A program made the translations under genes and the position numbers. Shown here in pieces: positions 53,747-62,397 of a stretch of 64,000 nt of DNA. Location of the stretch: the NCBI GenBank assembly GCA_000385055.1, contig ARRL01000002.1, positions 1 through 64,000 of the forward strand, read 5' to 3'. The number at the start of each line of letters is the position of its first letter. Within the stretch, counting starts at the first letter, position 1. Below the pieces are notes generated by a model. The model saw only the letters and a program-made list of their open reading frames with translations, did not search any database and had not been told where the DNA came from. The DNA comes from a gamma proteobacterium SCGC AAA168-P09. GTDB taxonomy: Bacteria > Pseudomonadota > Gammaproteobacteria > Magnimaribacterales > D2472.

Positions 53747-55612
53747 ATGCTTTCATTTAATAATTTAGAACTAGTTCTTGGCGGTAAAACATTATTTGAT
53801 GATGTTTCATTAACCATTCATCATCATCAAAAAGTTGGTCTTATTGGCGCAAATGGAACTGGTAAAACTAGCCTTTTTAAAGTTATAAAAAAAGAGATTG
53901 AAGTTGACCAAAGCTCTGTTAGTTACCCAAATGATTTAAGAATATCTTATCTCGCTCAAGAGGTGCCAGCATCAGATGAAATCGCACTTCAATATGTATT
54001 ATCTGGTGATTACAGGCTGCTTGAGATTCAGCATGAAATTGAATTAGCTGAAAAAGAAGAAAAATTTGAAATTCTTGCAGAGCTTTATGAGACATATAGT
54101 GCCCTGGATGGATATTCTGCAAAATCAAAAGCAGAACAATTAATTGTAGGTTTAGGGTTTAAGTCTGAAGATTTTAATAAACCTTTAAAGGACTTCTCTG
54201 GAGGTTGGAGAGTTAGACTTAATTTAGCCAAGACATTGATGCAGCCATCTGATCTTATGCTGCTTGATGAGCCAACAAACCATTTAGATTTAGATGCAAT
54301 CCTTTGGCTGTCTAATTGGATTAAATCATTTCCAGGCGCATTAATATTAATTTCACACGATAGAGATTTTTTAGATGATTGCGTGTCATTTATAGCTCAT
54401 TTATACCATCAATCAATAGAGTTATATTCTGGTAACTTTACTCAATTTGAAATTCTTAGAGCTACAAAATTGGCAGAGATACAAAGTAATTATGTAAAAC
54501 AACAAAAAGAAGTTGCTCACATGCAAAGCTTTATTAATAGGTTTAAAGCCAAAGCTACAAAAGCAAGACAAGCTCAAAGTAGAGTTAAGGCACTAGAAAA
54601 GATGGAGTTAATTGCTCCTGCGCATATTGATTCACCATTTAATTTTACTATTTCTGAAACAGAAAAAATTTCAAATCCTCTGATTTCATTGTCTGATAGT
54701 AGTCTTGGATATAATACACCTATCCTTTCAATGGTTAATTTATCAATTGCTCCTGGAGATAGAATTGGTTTATTAGGTCCAAATGGCGCTGGTAAATCTA
54801 CTTTAATAAAAAGCATTGTTGGAAGTATTTCTTTAATAGATGGCCAAAGAGAGGCAGGAACTAATTTTAAGGTTGGTTATTTCTCTCAACATCAGGTGGA
54901 TGATTTAGATTTATCTATATCAGCATTTACTCATATTCAAAGACTTGATGAAACAAAAACAGAGAAACAAATAAGAACTTACCTTGGAGGATTTAATTTT
55001 AAAGGTGATAAAGTTAAAGATTCTATTCATCTTTTTTCAGGTGGAGAGAAAGCAAGACTAGCTTTTGCTATTATTTCTTATCAAAAACCTAATATTCTTT
55101 TAATGGACGAGCCAACAAACCATTTAGATATGGAGATGAGACATGCCCTAACGATAGCATTACAAACTTTTAGGGGTGCTATCTTGCTTATCTCTCATGA
55201 TAGACATTTATTAAATAGCTCAGTTGATCATTTTTATTTAGTTGATAATGGCAGAGTAGATATATTTAATGGCGATTTAAATGATTACAAAAATTATATT
55301 TTAGATATCAAATCAAGTGATATAAAAGAAACGAAGAAAAAAGTTAAAAGTTCAAAAGATAACAAGGATGATAACAGTAAATTAATTAAATCCTTAAATA
55401 TAGAGATATCTAAATTAGAAAAAAGATTATTAAGACTCAATGCTAAATTAGATAAGGCAAACTTAAAGCTTGCTGATCCTGACTTATACAAAGATGATTC
55501 ATCAGATAATTTACAGGACTTAATCAGAAATCAACTAGAGTTATCTAACGAGGTTGAGCTTGCTGATCAAGAATGGATGGATAAAGTAACTGATTTGGAA
55601 TCTTTATCTTAA
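53747..55612 (+). CDS. ABC-F family ATPase (YheS-like)
   Basis: This 621-aa soluble protein has two nucleotide-binding domains: GANGTGKTS and LKDFSGGWRVRL in the first, GPNGAGKST and HLFSGGEKARL in the second, each with LLDEPTNHLDLD- or LMDEPTNHLDME-type Walker B sites. A coiled-coil tail (about 535-620) follows. ABC-F proteins bind the ribosomal E site and tune translation; no transmembrane partner is needed. It ends 7 nt before the tRNA-Arg 3' end. Confidence 0.93.
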   Translation: MLSFNNLELVLGGKTLFDDVSLTIHHHQKVGLIGANGTGKTSLFKVIKKEIEVDQSSVSYPNDLRISYLAQEVPASDEIALQYVLSGDYRLLEIQHEIELAEKEEKFEILAELYETYSALDGYSAKSKAEQLIVGLGFKSEDFNKPLKDFSGGWRVRLNLAKTLMQPSDLMLLDEPTNHLDLDAILWLSNWIKSFPGALILISHDRDFLDDCVSFIAHLYHQSIELYSGNFTQFEILRATKLAEIQSNYVKQQKEVAHMQSFINRFKAKATKARQAQSRVKALEKMELIAPAHIDSPFNFTISETEKISNPLISLSDSSLGYNTPILSMVNLSIAPGDRIGLLGPNGAGKSTLIKSIVGSISLIDGQREAGTNFKVGYFSQHQVDDLDLSISAFTHIQRLDETKTEKQIRTYLGGFNFKGDKVKDSIHLFSGGEKARLAFAIISYQKPNILLMDEPTNHLDMEMRHALTIALQTFRGAILLISHDRHLLNSSVDHFYLVDNGRVDIFNGDLNDYKNYILDIKSSDIKETKKKVKSSKDNKDDNSKLIKSLNIEISKLEKRLLRLNAKLDKANLKLADPDLYKDDSSDNLQDLIRNQLELSNEVELADQEWMDKVTDLESLS

Positions 55613-55618
55613 AGAGAA

Positions 55619-55695
55619 TGGCGCGCCCGGAGAGATTCGAACTCCCGACCCCTTGGTTCGTAGCCAAGTACTCTATCCAGCTGAGCTACGGGCGC
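55619..55695 (-). tRNA. tRNA-Arg (anticodon ACG), CCA encoded
   Basis: Minus strand: acceptor GCGCCCG/CGGGCGC, anticodon stem CTTGG/CCAAG with loop CTACGAA (anticodon ACG, read as inosine), discriminator G and CCA. It borders the accessory region with the integrase-like gene, but its 3' end faces the ABC-F gene and no second copy was found. Confidence 0.95.
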
Positions 55696-55848
55696 AATCA
55701 ATTATAAAACCCTTTAAAACAATACTTTAAAGCTATTTATTGGTGCAAGTTATATTTTTTTATTTCAGCATATTTCACTTAATTACTTGAAATATCGTCC
55801 ATAATTCGTACTATAATAAATATATAAACAACTTAAAACATATCTATT

Positions 55849-57096
55849 ATGATTAAAAATAGCTTCGATTTTACCCCAGCTATTATTAATTCACTTAAGT
55901 TACAGGGTGATAAAAATGATACTTATTATGATTCTCATAAAAAAGCCATTATCCCAAACTGTAGACTTCAACTTGTCGTAGGTTCAAAAAGTAAGACATA
56001 TTATCTAGTCTTTAGAAAAAATGTAAATGGTAAAGAAAACAAACGAATGGTTAAACTTGGTTCACATCCTGCTCTAACCGTTTCGTTAGCAAGAGAAAAA
56101 TTTATACAAGAAGCAATCAGTATCGTTACAGATCAAGATAAGTTCTTATCAGAAAAAAAGAATATAGGAATCACAATAAATGACATGGTTGATTTCTATG
56201 ACGATGAAAAGGGTATCAAAAAAGATGAAAATTTTTTATTTAACGAAGTAAGAAATAATCTTGGTAATGTTTTAGCTAAAAGTCTCACTCGATATGCAGT
56301 TCAAGATTTTTATAAACCTCAAATACAAAATAGAAATCTTTATTCAGCTAATTCTAGAAGAGAGATTGTTCAAAGGATTTGGAACTACAACATTAGATGG
56401 AACAAAAAATGTGAATTTCTTGAAGATAAGAAGAACCCTGCAAGTTGGAAAATAGAAGGATTTAAAAAAGAAGCAAGCACTAGATTGATAGAGAAGTTTC
56501 AAATAAAGCCATTAATGGAAGCTATTTATAAAGAAGAGAACAAAGAAAAAAGTGATTTATTAAAACTCTTTTTTATTTTAGGACAACATCCTTATACAGA
56601 GATATGCAAAATGAGATGGGATCAGATAAAAGATGATCCTGAATACCCAAACACTAAATGGTGGGTAATGGAAGAAGGGTTTCATAAGGTCAAAGATTTA
56701 AAGCATACTGTTTATCTTCATCCAGTGGTCATGAATATTATTAATAGGCAAAAAGGTAAAGATGATACTCATGTATTTACTAGTAAATACAACTTAGATA
56801 ACCAAGGAAATAGAAAGCCATATACAAAGACTGGTTTCAGTAAACAGATGAAAAGAATTAAAGACTACTTAGGCACTCAAGATATTGATATACGGTGCTT
56901 TAGAGCCTCCATAACAACTCATTTAAGAGAAATGAGCAAAGGGTATGAACCTTCGTATCTGTTAGGACAGGCTCTTCCTGGAATATCTAACAGGGTTTAT
57001 ACAAGAAGCGAATTTAAAGCACAAAAAATTGAAATGACTAATGCTTGGATCAAGTTTATCGAAGATTGTTGTAGACCAGAATCATGGAAGCAATAA
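55849..57096 (+). CDS. Tyrosine recombinase-like protein with altered catalytic residues
   Basis: This 415-aa protein has a P4-integrase-like N-terminal arm (about 1-95), a core-binding region and a C-terminal catalytic fold. Tyr in SNRVYTRSE (about 385) is kept and the second Arg region reads IRCFRAS, but the first catalytic Arg seems replaced by His (GQHPYTEI), the box II His by Arg, and the later LGH-type His by Gln (LLGQALPG). So it may be inactive or a divergent enzyme. It lies 153 nt from tRNA-Arg and overlaps the next gene by 13 nt. Confidence 0.72.
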   Translation: MIKNSFDFTPAIINSLKLQGDKNDTYYDSHKKAIIPNCRLQLVVGSKSKTYYLVFRKNVNGKENKRMVKLGSHPALTVSLAREKFIQEAISIVTDQDKFLSEKKNIGITINDMVDFYDDEKGIKKDENFLFNEVRNNLGNVLAKSLTRYAVQDFYKPQIQNRNLYSANSRREIVQRIWNYNIRWNKKCEFLEDKKNPASWKIEGFKKEASTRLIEKFQIKPLMEAIYKEENKEKSDLLKLFFILGQHPYTEICKMRWDQIKDDPEYPNTKWWVMEEGFHKVKDLKHTVYLHPVVMNIINRQKGKDDTHVFTSKYNLDNQGNRKPYTKTGFSKQMKRIKDYLGTQDIDIRCFRASITTHLREMSKGYEPSYLLGQALPGISNRVYTRSEFKAQKIEMTNAWIKFIEDCCRPESWKQ

Positions 57097-57569
57097 CATT
57101 AACAGAAGAGGTTATACCTAACCTCAAAGATAAATCAGAGTTTGATACAACCCCTGATTGGCTAAACTATATAATAGATACTATTGAATCTTCTATTGAA
57201 GAAGCATCCGGTGAACATAATTTTAAAGAGGGTATTACTTTAGTTACTGATAGCATGTGCAGTCCTGCTTATAAAATTAGAGAGATCTTTAAAAATAATA
57301 AACCTCTTAGTCTTGAAGATATTAAAGAGATAGAAAAACAAGTATCTAACATTAAAATTATTAAGAATAGTTTCTATCAACGCGAGACAACACCTGAAAA
57401 ACTAAATTTATATACTTGTTGGTCTTTATATCAGCATGGTGCATCTTGGAATAAGATTTACGAATTATCAGATGCTAATTATGCTTGGAACAGCGACAAC
57501 AAAGATAACGTCATTAGAAAGTTAAAAAGATGGTCTAAAAACCTTGGATGGGAACGTAATTCTAAATAG
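57084..57569 (+). CDS. Hypothetical protein coupled to the recombinase-like gene
   Basis: This 161-aa soluble protein has ETTPEKLNLYTCWSLYQHGASW, a possible helix-turn-helix-like segment, and a basic C-terminus (NVIRKLKRWSKNLGWERN). No family is recognised. A 13-nt overlap with the recombinase-like gene implies coupled expression, so it may be an accessory DNA-binding factor. Confidence 0.6.
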   Translation: MEAITLTEEVIPNLKDKSEFDTTPDWLNYIIDTIESSIEEASGEHNFKEGITLVTDSMCSPAYKIREIFKNNKPLSLEDIKEIEKQVSNIKIIKNSFYQRETTPEKLNLYTCWSLYQHGASWNKIYELSDANYAWNSDNKDNVIRKLKRWSKNLGWERNSK

Positions 57570-57661
57570 CTAATTACTTTAATAGAGTTCAACTAACTCT
57601 AAAGAAGGAGGGCGCTCGACAATAACCCACATGGATTGTGAGATAGGACCCAAAATATTGT

Positions 57662-58006
57662 TTAATCTACCTTTAAATCTAAAATACCTTTCAGATTATT
57701 ACATCCACCAAGATTACCTTTAAAATCTATACGAGTTATCAAATCATCTTCAGCAAATATTGAGGCAATACACCAATAATTATATGTCTGTTCACCATCC
57801 TCTTCGCCCCAAGTTTGTGACAAAGTTTTAGCATATTCATATTTTAAAACTGACCTACCATCATCAAGCTTTATAGTATCTTTAGGTACACCATACTTAT
57901 ATATAAAATCATTTATAGATTCACCTACCCAGTAATCATTATATTCCTCTGTTGTAGTTGCACATGAAACAATAAATAGGAAACTTAATAGGTATATCTT
58001 TTTCAT
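57662..58006 (-). CDS. Small lipoprotein
   Basis: Using ATG 58006 (MKKIYLL; another ATG is two codons upstream), 114 aa. The lipobox FIVSC places the lipid Cys at about residue 15. The rest has the pattern of an outer-membrane small-protein-A-like or SmpA-type fold (GESINDFIYKYGVPKDTI), with GxPxD spacing as in BamE-like domains. Function unknown. Confidence 0.65.
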   Translation of the reverse strand: MKKIYLLSFLFIVSCATTTEEYNDYWVGESINDFIYKYGVPKDTIKLDDGRSVLKYEYAKTLSQTWGEEDGEQTYNYWCIASIFAEDDLITRIDFKGNLGGCNNLKGILDLKVD

Positions 58007-58027
58007 ACACATATATTACAACACAGG

Positions 58028-58435
58028 TTATTCAACAAACAACTTAGGCACTTCATCAAGATACATAACAGCTATCAATGTGAAGCCTTTGAAGTGACCA
58101 TAGGTGTTATTTGTTTCCCATGTATCAACCTTAACTTTCACATTAGAACCGTTAGGTATTTCACCAAATATCTTTAAGGGCTTTTCCTTCTTGTTAACTA
58201 TGATTGGTTCATAGCCTTCCTTATCCTTTGTCATGATTCTTAAAGTGAATCCTTGTTCTAGTTCTTTAGTTGGATAACCTTGCTTCTTAAACTTGTTGTA
58301 TGTGCTTTTGTTTACTAATAGATTCAATCCATAGTATCCATAGAATTTGTTTGGTGAGAATAGGCTACACCAGTATGCTTTGCCTTCTAATATCATATTA
58401 ACTACTGTATCAAATCCTAAACTATCTTTTGGCAC
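58028..58435 (-). CDS. Phage-type single-stranded DNA-binding protein-like (T7 gp2.5/DUF2815)
   Basis: The open frame begins at GTG 58435 (135 aa) and extends upstream without an ATG to a stop. The body follows the T7-type SSB pattern: short strand AYWCSLFSPN, YGLNLLVNK, GFTLRIMTKDKEG with PIIV, IPNGSNVKVKVDTWETNN, and a final strand FTLIAVMYLDEVP. SSBs of this type protect phage replication forks. No replication partners lie nearby, so it may be a relic. Start is uncertain and no Shine-Dalgarno is seen. Confidence 0.5.
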   Translation of the reverse strand: MPKDSLGFDTVVNMILEGKAYWCSLFSPNKFYGYYGLNLLVNKSTYNKFKKQGYPTKELEQGFTLRIMTKDKEGYEPIIVNKKEKPLKIFGEIPNGSNVKVKVDTWETNNTYGHFKGFTLIAVMYLDEVPKLFVE

Positions 58436-58518
58436 TATTGACCAATGACGGTTGCGATTTCTTTTTCTTTGTAGATTATGTCAAAATAAATCAACCTTAT
58501 TTTTAAGATGGAGGAGTT

Positions 58519-58809
58519 ATGAAATATTTAGGAATATTGGCAACTGTTATTATTATTAGTTCATGTGCAACATCACAAGAAATTGTTTTACCAAGTGGGG
58601 CAAAAGGTTTCACAATAAATTGTGGAAGTTATGAAGGAGATTCATGGTCTGCTTGTTATCAAAAAGCAGGAGAAATGTGTCCTACTGGATATGACATATT
58701 AGAAAAGACTGAAGAACAAGATAAAAATATTGTAGCTAATAATTATACTTTCCAAACATTGGAAGATGACAAAAGAGTATTAGTTATTGAATGTAAAAAA
58801 GATTCTTAG
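58519..58809 (+). CDS. Small lipoprotein
   Basis: This 96-aa protein has a lipobox ISSC (Cys16) and a compact Cys-containing domain (GFTINCGSYEGDSWSACYQKAGEMC). Similar small lipoproteins with a GFxIxC...CYxxAGExC pattern are common in gammaproteobacteria; role unknown. Good SD GGAGGAG. Confidence 0.75.
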   Translation: MKYLGILATVIIISSCATSQEIVLPSGAKGFTINCGSYEGDSWSACYQKAGEMCPTGYDILEKTEEQDKNIVANNYTFQTLEDDKRVLVIECKKDS

Positions 58810-58901
58810 GTTCTACCTAAACAATAACTGTCGGTCTATTTAAGGTGCATACATCGTTTAGTGTCAGCACTTAAAAAACCATGTCCATGTCCATAAAAGC
58901 A

Positions 58902-58938
58902 ACTGGGTAGAGTTGCGGAGTTAGATGTTCTACCCAGT
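58902..58938. other. Strong inverted repeat in intergenic region
   Basis: ACTGGGTAGA (58902-58911) pairs exactly with TCTACCCAGT (58929-58938), loop 17 nt. No T run follows. It lies between two genes in the accessory region and could be a hairpin in an untranslated RNA, a recombination site or a remnant of a tRNA-like or att structure. Confidence 0.45.
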
Positions 58939-59051
58939 CTAATTCTTCTGTATATCCTCTAGAATCTTTTTAATACATTCTTAAAATAATTCAATATATT
59001 TGTAACAAACCTACTTTTATCTCGTTGTACTGATATACAGGAGATAAAAAT

Positions 59052-59657
59052 ATGAAACATATACTTTTTGGATTACTTGCATTTTCCATCTATTCAAGCG
59101 CAATTGAATATAGTTCTACTCACGAAAATACGTACTGGTACTATGATGATGAGTCATCAGCTGAAGGATGGCATATAGGCACAGTTAGAACGAATCTTGT
59201 TTATGGAGATAAGCTTAGATTTGCCATATCTGAGAAGAGTTGCGATCAAATACCAGCTATGTACTACACGCTCACTTCTATGGAAATTGCTGATATTAAA
59301 AAAAATGATCCTAATTTTAATATAAAGTCTCTTGAGGGATCAAAGATCACTTTCAGAGCACATATTGATGAATTTGATCCCTTTATGATTAATGCAACAA
59401 TAAATATTGCTGATGAGATTGATTCAGTTTCATCAATGTTTTTTATAGAGTTTGATAATGGAATGCCAAGAAACTTTGTATCTGCTAAGAAAAATAACCC
59501 TGATGAATTTATAGAAGTGATGATGTTAGAGATTCCTGAGAATGATCCTAACTACAAGTACTTTGATTTGCCACAAATGAAATTTCGCATGGGAGGTCTC
59601 GTTCATCTTTGGATGCATGCACATGAGCTTTGTTTAGATGCGAGTGAATATGAGTAA
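59052..59657 (+). CDS. Secreted hypothetical protein
   Basis: This 201-aa protein has a signal peptide (GLLAFSIYSSA). The mature part is acidic, single-domain and beta-rich in look. The next gene overlaps its end by 8 nt. No family recognised. Confidence 0.7.
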   Translation: MKHILFGLLAFSIYSSAIEYSSTHENTYWYYDDESSAEGWHIGTVRTNLVYGDKLRFAISEKSCDQIPAMYYTLTSMEIADIKKNDPNFNIKSLEGSKITFRAHIDEFDPFMINATINIADEIDSVSSMFFIEFDNGMPRNFVSAKKNNPDEFIEVMMLEIPENDPNYKYFDLPQMKFRMGGLVHLWMHAHELCLDASEYE

Positions 59658-59904
59658 ATTTAAAAATATTATAAGAAAGCTATTTAATTTTGAAGTTTAC
59701 GAAGAGGGCTACACCTACATTATTTTAAAAGATACCGAATATACTAAATATCCAAATAAATATTCAGAAGGTGTCTTTGCATGGTATCAATCTGAAAATG
59801 ATTCATTAAATATGTCAGAAAATTTTCAAATTCTAAATGGCGGTGATCCAATAGTCCTTAAAAAATATCTTCTAAAGCAAAAAAGAATTGATGAGGCAAT
59901 TTAG
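59650..59904 (+). CDS. Small hypothetical protein
   Basis: This 84-aa protein starts at ATG 59650, inside the end of the upstream gene; an alternative ATG lies four codons earlier. Soluble, with Tyr-rich stretch EEGYTYIILKDTEYTKY and a basic tail. No family recognised. Its stop is followed by the next start within 1 nt. Confidence 0.6.
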   Translation: MSKFKNIIRKLFNFEVYEEGYTYIILKDTEYTKYPNKYSEGVFAWYQSENDSLNMSENFQILNGGDPIVLKKYLLKQKRIDEAI

Positions 59905-59905
59905 T

Positions 59906-60253
59906 ATGAATAAATTAATATTATTTACAGTATTTTTTACTCTCATAGGTCAAGCCTCTGAAAAATCTATCAATGAATCATGGTGTTCAGATCAAGGCGG
60001 GTTAACAGAACATAGAACCTCTTATGGTACCTATGTTGACTGTCTTACTGAAGATCTAGCAATAGAGGTTGAATATGACTATAACTGGAAAGAATCTATA
60101 GGACAGGCCTTACATTATGCAGAGGCTACTGGTAGATCAGCTGGTATTTTATTGATTATTAGAAGTAAAAGTAACGTTAATTATTTAGAGCAACTCAATT
60201 CTGTGATAAATAAATATGACTTACCTATAAAAGTTTTTGTTATTCATGAATAA
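59906..60253 (+). CDS. Exported protein of a PD-(D/E)xK-like small family
   Basis: This 115-aa protein uses ATG 59906 and a signal peptide (LFTVFFTLIGQA). The segment YVDCLTEDLAIEVEYDYNWK (about 38-57) and GQALHYAEATGR, GILLII recalls a widespread family of short exported proteins with an endonuclease-like core (D...E-x-E...W-x-E-x-IGQAL). Whether it is an active nuclease is unknown. Overlaps the next gene by 8 nt. Confidence 0.6.
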   Translation: MNKLILFTVFFTLIGQASEKSINESWCSDQGGLTEHRTSYGTYVDCLTEDLAIEVEYDYNWKESIGQALHYAEATGRSAGILLIIRSKSNVNYLEQLNSVINKYDLPIKVFVIHE

Positions 60254-60755
60254 TGCATTAACTGATCAAATAGAATTTCTAAATACAAGCTTTCAGCATC
60301 ATGAGAAAAAAAACATTGTACATATGATTGGTCGTTACAATGAAGGTGGTTATCAAATATGCCAATGTGCAGTTCAAACATTTATTGAAAATTGTCGTGA
60401 ACCAACAAAAATAAGATGTGCTTTGATTTCAACTATTTTTATTGGTCATCATGCAAGAAAACACAACCTTTATATTTATGATAATTATCTAATGCCTGTG
60501 ATAATCGATCACTTCGATAAGTCTGATGATCATCCACAAGTCTTAGATTATAGAGATGAAGAATATATTGATATTTTACTTTTAAAGTCAATGAACTATC
60601 TCGCCTTAGAATGCTACTTTAAAGAAATAAAGGTTACTACAAATTTATATTGTGAGCTTCATAACTCTGCTCAACAATTTAACAACCCTAAGGTCAGATC
60701 TGTCATTTTAAAAAATATTACTTTTTTATGTAACAAATACATAAATGAATCGTAG
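60246..60755 (+). CDS. Hypothetical protein
   Basis: This 169-aa protein uses ATG 60246, overlapping the upstream gene end by 8 nt. It is all-alpha in pattern, Cys and His rich (HHEKKNIVHMIGRY; IGHHARKHNLY). Not recognised. Likely co-transcribed with the three preceding small genes. Confidence 0.6.
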   Translation: MNNALTDQIEFLNTSFQHHEKKNIVHMIGRYNEGGYQICQCAVQTFIENCREPTKIRCALISTIFIGHHARKHNLYIYDNYLMPVIIDHFDKSDDHPQVLDYRDEEYIDILLLKSMNYLALECYFKEIKVTTNLYCELHNSAQQFNNPKVRSVILKNITFLCNKYINES

Positions 60756-60802
60756 TACTTATGAAGGGCAATTAAGCTCTTCAAAATAAAAAGGAAAATA
60801 TT

Positions 60803-61186
60803 ATGAAAAAACTACTTTTAACAGCAATGATAAGCTTTGGAGCTATTGAAGCCTCTGCGTATTCTTATTTAACATCGACAACTTATGGTAATAACACCTA
60901 TACATATGGGTCTATTGGAGGAAGTTCTGTAAATCTTTCAACAAGCTCTTATGGTAACAATTCATCAATATTTGGAAGCATTGGTGGAAGTTCTGTAAAT
61001 CTTTCAACAAGTACTTATGGTAATACCTCATCAACATTTGGAAGCATTGGTAGAAGTTCTACTAATTTAACTTCAAATACTTATGGAAATTCAACAAGCA
61101 CATATGGAAACATTGGAAGCTCAAGGATTTCAGGTAATAGTTTCTCCTATGGCAATAGCACAACATCAAGTTGGATTATTGACTAA
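60803..61186 (+). CDS. Secreted protein of tandem 22-residue repeats
   Basis: This 127-aa protein has a signal peptide (about 1-18), then four 22-residue repeats of the form TYGNxSSTFGSIGGSSVNLSTS and a partial fifth. The matching DNA repeats are 66 nt; a 26-nt block is identical at 60920 and 60986. Ser, Thr, Gly, Asn and Tyr dominate, so it may form a beta-solenoid, adhesive fibre or sheath. It ends with a terminator. Repeat number could vary between strains. Confidence 0.78.
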   Translation: MKKLLLTAMISFGAIEASAYSYLTSTTYGNNTYTYGSIGGSSVNLSTSSYGNNSSIFGSIGGSSVNLSTSTYGNTSSTFGSIGRSSTNLTSNTYGNSTSTYGNIGSSRISGNSFSYGNSTTSSWIID

Positions 61187-61197
61187 GTATAGTGGGT

Positions 61198-61226
61198 AAC
61201 ACCCTCGAAAGGGGGTGTTATTTTTT
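61198..61226 (+). terminator. Rho-independent terminator
   Basis: A 9-bp stem (61198-61206 with 61211-61219), GAAA tetraloop, then six Ts. It separates the repeat-protein gene from the ECF sigma gene. Confidence 0.9.
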
Positions 61227-61259
61227 GCAGGATAAGATAATTATGTCAAAATATAAAAT

Positions 61260-61733
61260 ATGTCCAATTTTGAAAGCATGCTTTTTTCAAATTCACTCAA
61301 AATGAAAATGATTAACCTTGCCATGTCAAAAACTTTTAATAAGTTTGATGCCGAAGATTTGATTCAACAAAGCTATTTAAAAGCTCTTGAGAGACAAGAT
61401 CAGTTTAAGGGAGATAATATTGACCCCTGGGTAATAACTATTCTAAAAAATCTCTTTATAGATTCGACAAGAAAAAAAAGAGAGGTTTTATTAGGGGATG
61501 ATACTCCAGAGCTTTCTGCAAATGATGAGTCCAGCTCTGTGTTGCTTGAACGCGATAAAGATAAGTGCTTAAAAGGCTTATCAGACAAAGAAAGAGAAAT
61601 AATAGCTTTAAAACAAACAAATGGTTATGACGAAATTGCAAAGGATTTACATATAAAAACTGGCACATTAAGACAAATCTTCTCTAGAGCTAAAGAAAAA
61701 TTTATGCGTTGCATGGGGTTTTTAGATGACTGA
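61260..61733 (+). CDS. ECF-type RNA polymerase sigma factor
   Basis: This 157-aa protein has region 2 (AEDLIQQSYLKALERQDQF, DPWVITILKNLFIDSTRKKRE) and region 4 (LSDKEREIIALKQTNGYDEIAKDLHI with TLRQIFSRAKEKF). Size and lack of region 3 are typical of ECF factors. The anti-sigma gene starts inside its end. The regulon is unknown but likely includes this operon. Confidence 0.9.
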   Translation: MSNFESMLFSNSLKMKMINLAMSKTFNKFDAEDLIQQSYLKALERQDQFKGDNIDPWVITILKNLFIDSTRKKREVLLGDDTPELSANDESSSVLLERDKDKCLKGLSDKEREIIALKQTNGYDEIAKDLHIKTGTLRQIFSRAKEKFMRCMGFLDD

Positions 61734-62397
61734 GAATGACAAAATTTTAATACATGCATATCTAGATGGCGAAACATCTGAAGATGAATCTAAATATATA
61801 GAATCCCTTCTTAAATTAAATAATGAAGCTAATGAGTTCGCTAATAATATTAAAAGAGCTAATACTGAAATTAATAGCTATTTTAATTCATCTGAATCAA
61901 AAGATTTAGAAATTGATATAGATGCATTTATAAAGAAGCAAAAACAGAAATCTGCCAAACCTTTGTTTAGCTTCAACGATTTTTTTAGCAATCCAAGATA
62001 TTATGGGTTTGCAGCATCTGCCTTTCTTTTGGTAATAATATTAGTACCAACCTTTAATGAGAATAGATCCGATAACTCTACTTATTCAATATCTTCAGAA
62101 AGTGCTTCATTTTTAGAAGAAATATTAAAACCTACATCTAATGCAAGCCTACTTGATAGTCTTCCTATTTATTCCATATCCTCAGAAAGAGATACTACAA
62201 ATCTAATTGATTTTAATGAAATCTTTAATACTGCCGTTTTGGACTATGGCGATAAATCAATTTGGGCTTTTAAAATTCAAGCAGATAATTCAACTCTTAT
62301 AGTTCAAATTGATGAATTAATAAATGACTGTTATACAGGAAAAGTTTCAAGGATAGAAACATCAGACATTAAGGAATTTCGAGTTTGCAAAGAGTAA
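61726..62397 (+). CDS. Anti-sigma factor (membrane)
   Basis: This 223-aa protein has an N-terminal cytoplasmic helical region (YLDGETSEDESKYIESLLKL), one TM helix (YGFAASAFLLVIILVPTF, about 89-106) and a periplasmic tail. It overlaps the sigma gene by 8 nt, the standard ECF/anti-sigma arrangement. No HxxxCxxC zinc motif is seen. It probably holds the sigma factor at the membrane until a signal releases it. Confidence 0.82.
   Translation: MTENDKILIHAYLDGETSEDESKYIESLLKLNNEANEFANNIKRANTEINSYFNSSESKDLEIDIDAFIKKQKQKSAKPLFSFNDFFSNPRYYGFAASAFLLVIILVPTFNENRSDNSTYSISSESASFLEEILKPTSNASLLDSLPIYSISSERDTTNLIDFNEIFNTAVLDYGDKSIWAFKIQADNSTLIVQIDELINDCYTGKVSRIETSDIKEFRVCKE

Noticed and set aside
55619-55695. 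tRNA-Arg as att site of the neighbouring recombinase-like gene
   Set aside because: The recombinase-like gene is on the 5' side of the tRNA and no duplicate of the tRNA 3' end was seen in the window.
60803-61186. CRISPR-like repeats
   Set aside because: The repeats are contiguous, in frame and codon-periodic within an exported protein gene; there are no unique spacers or cas genes.
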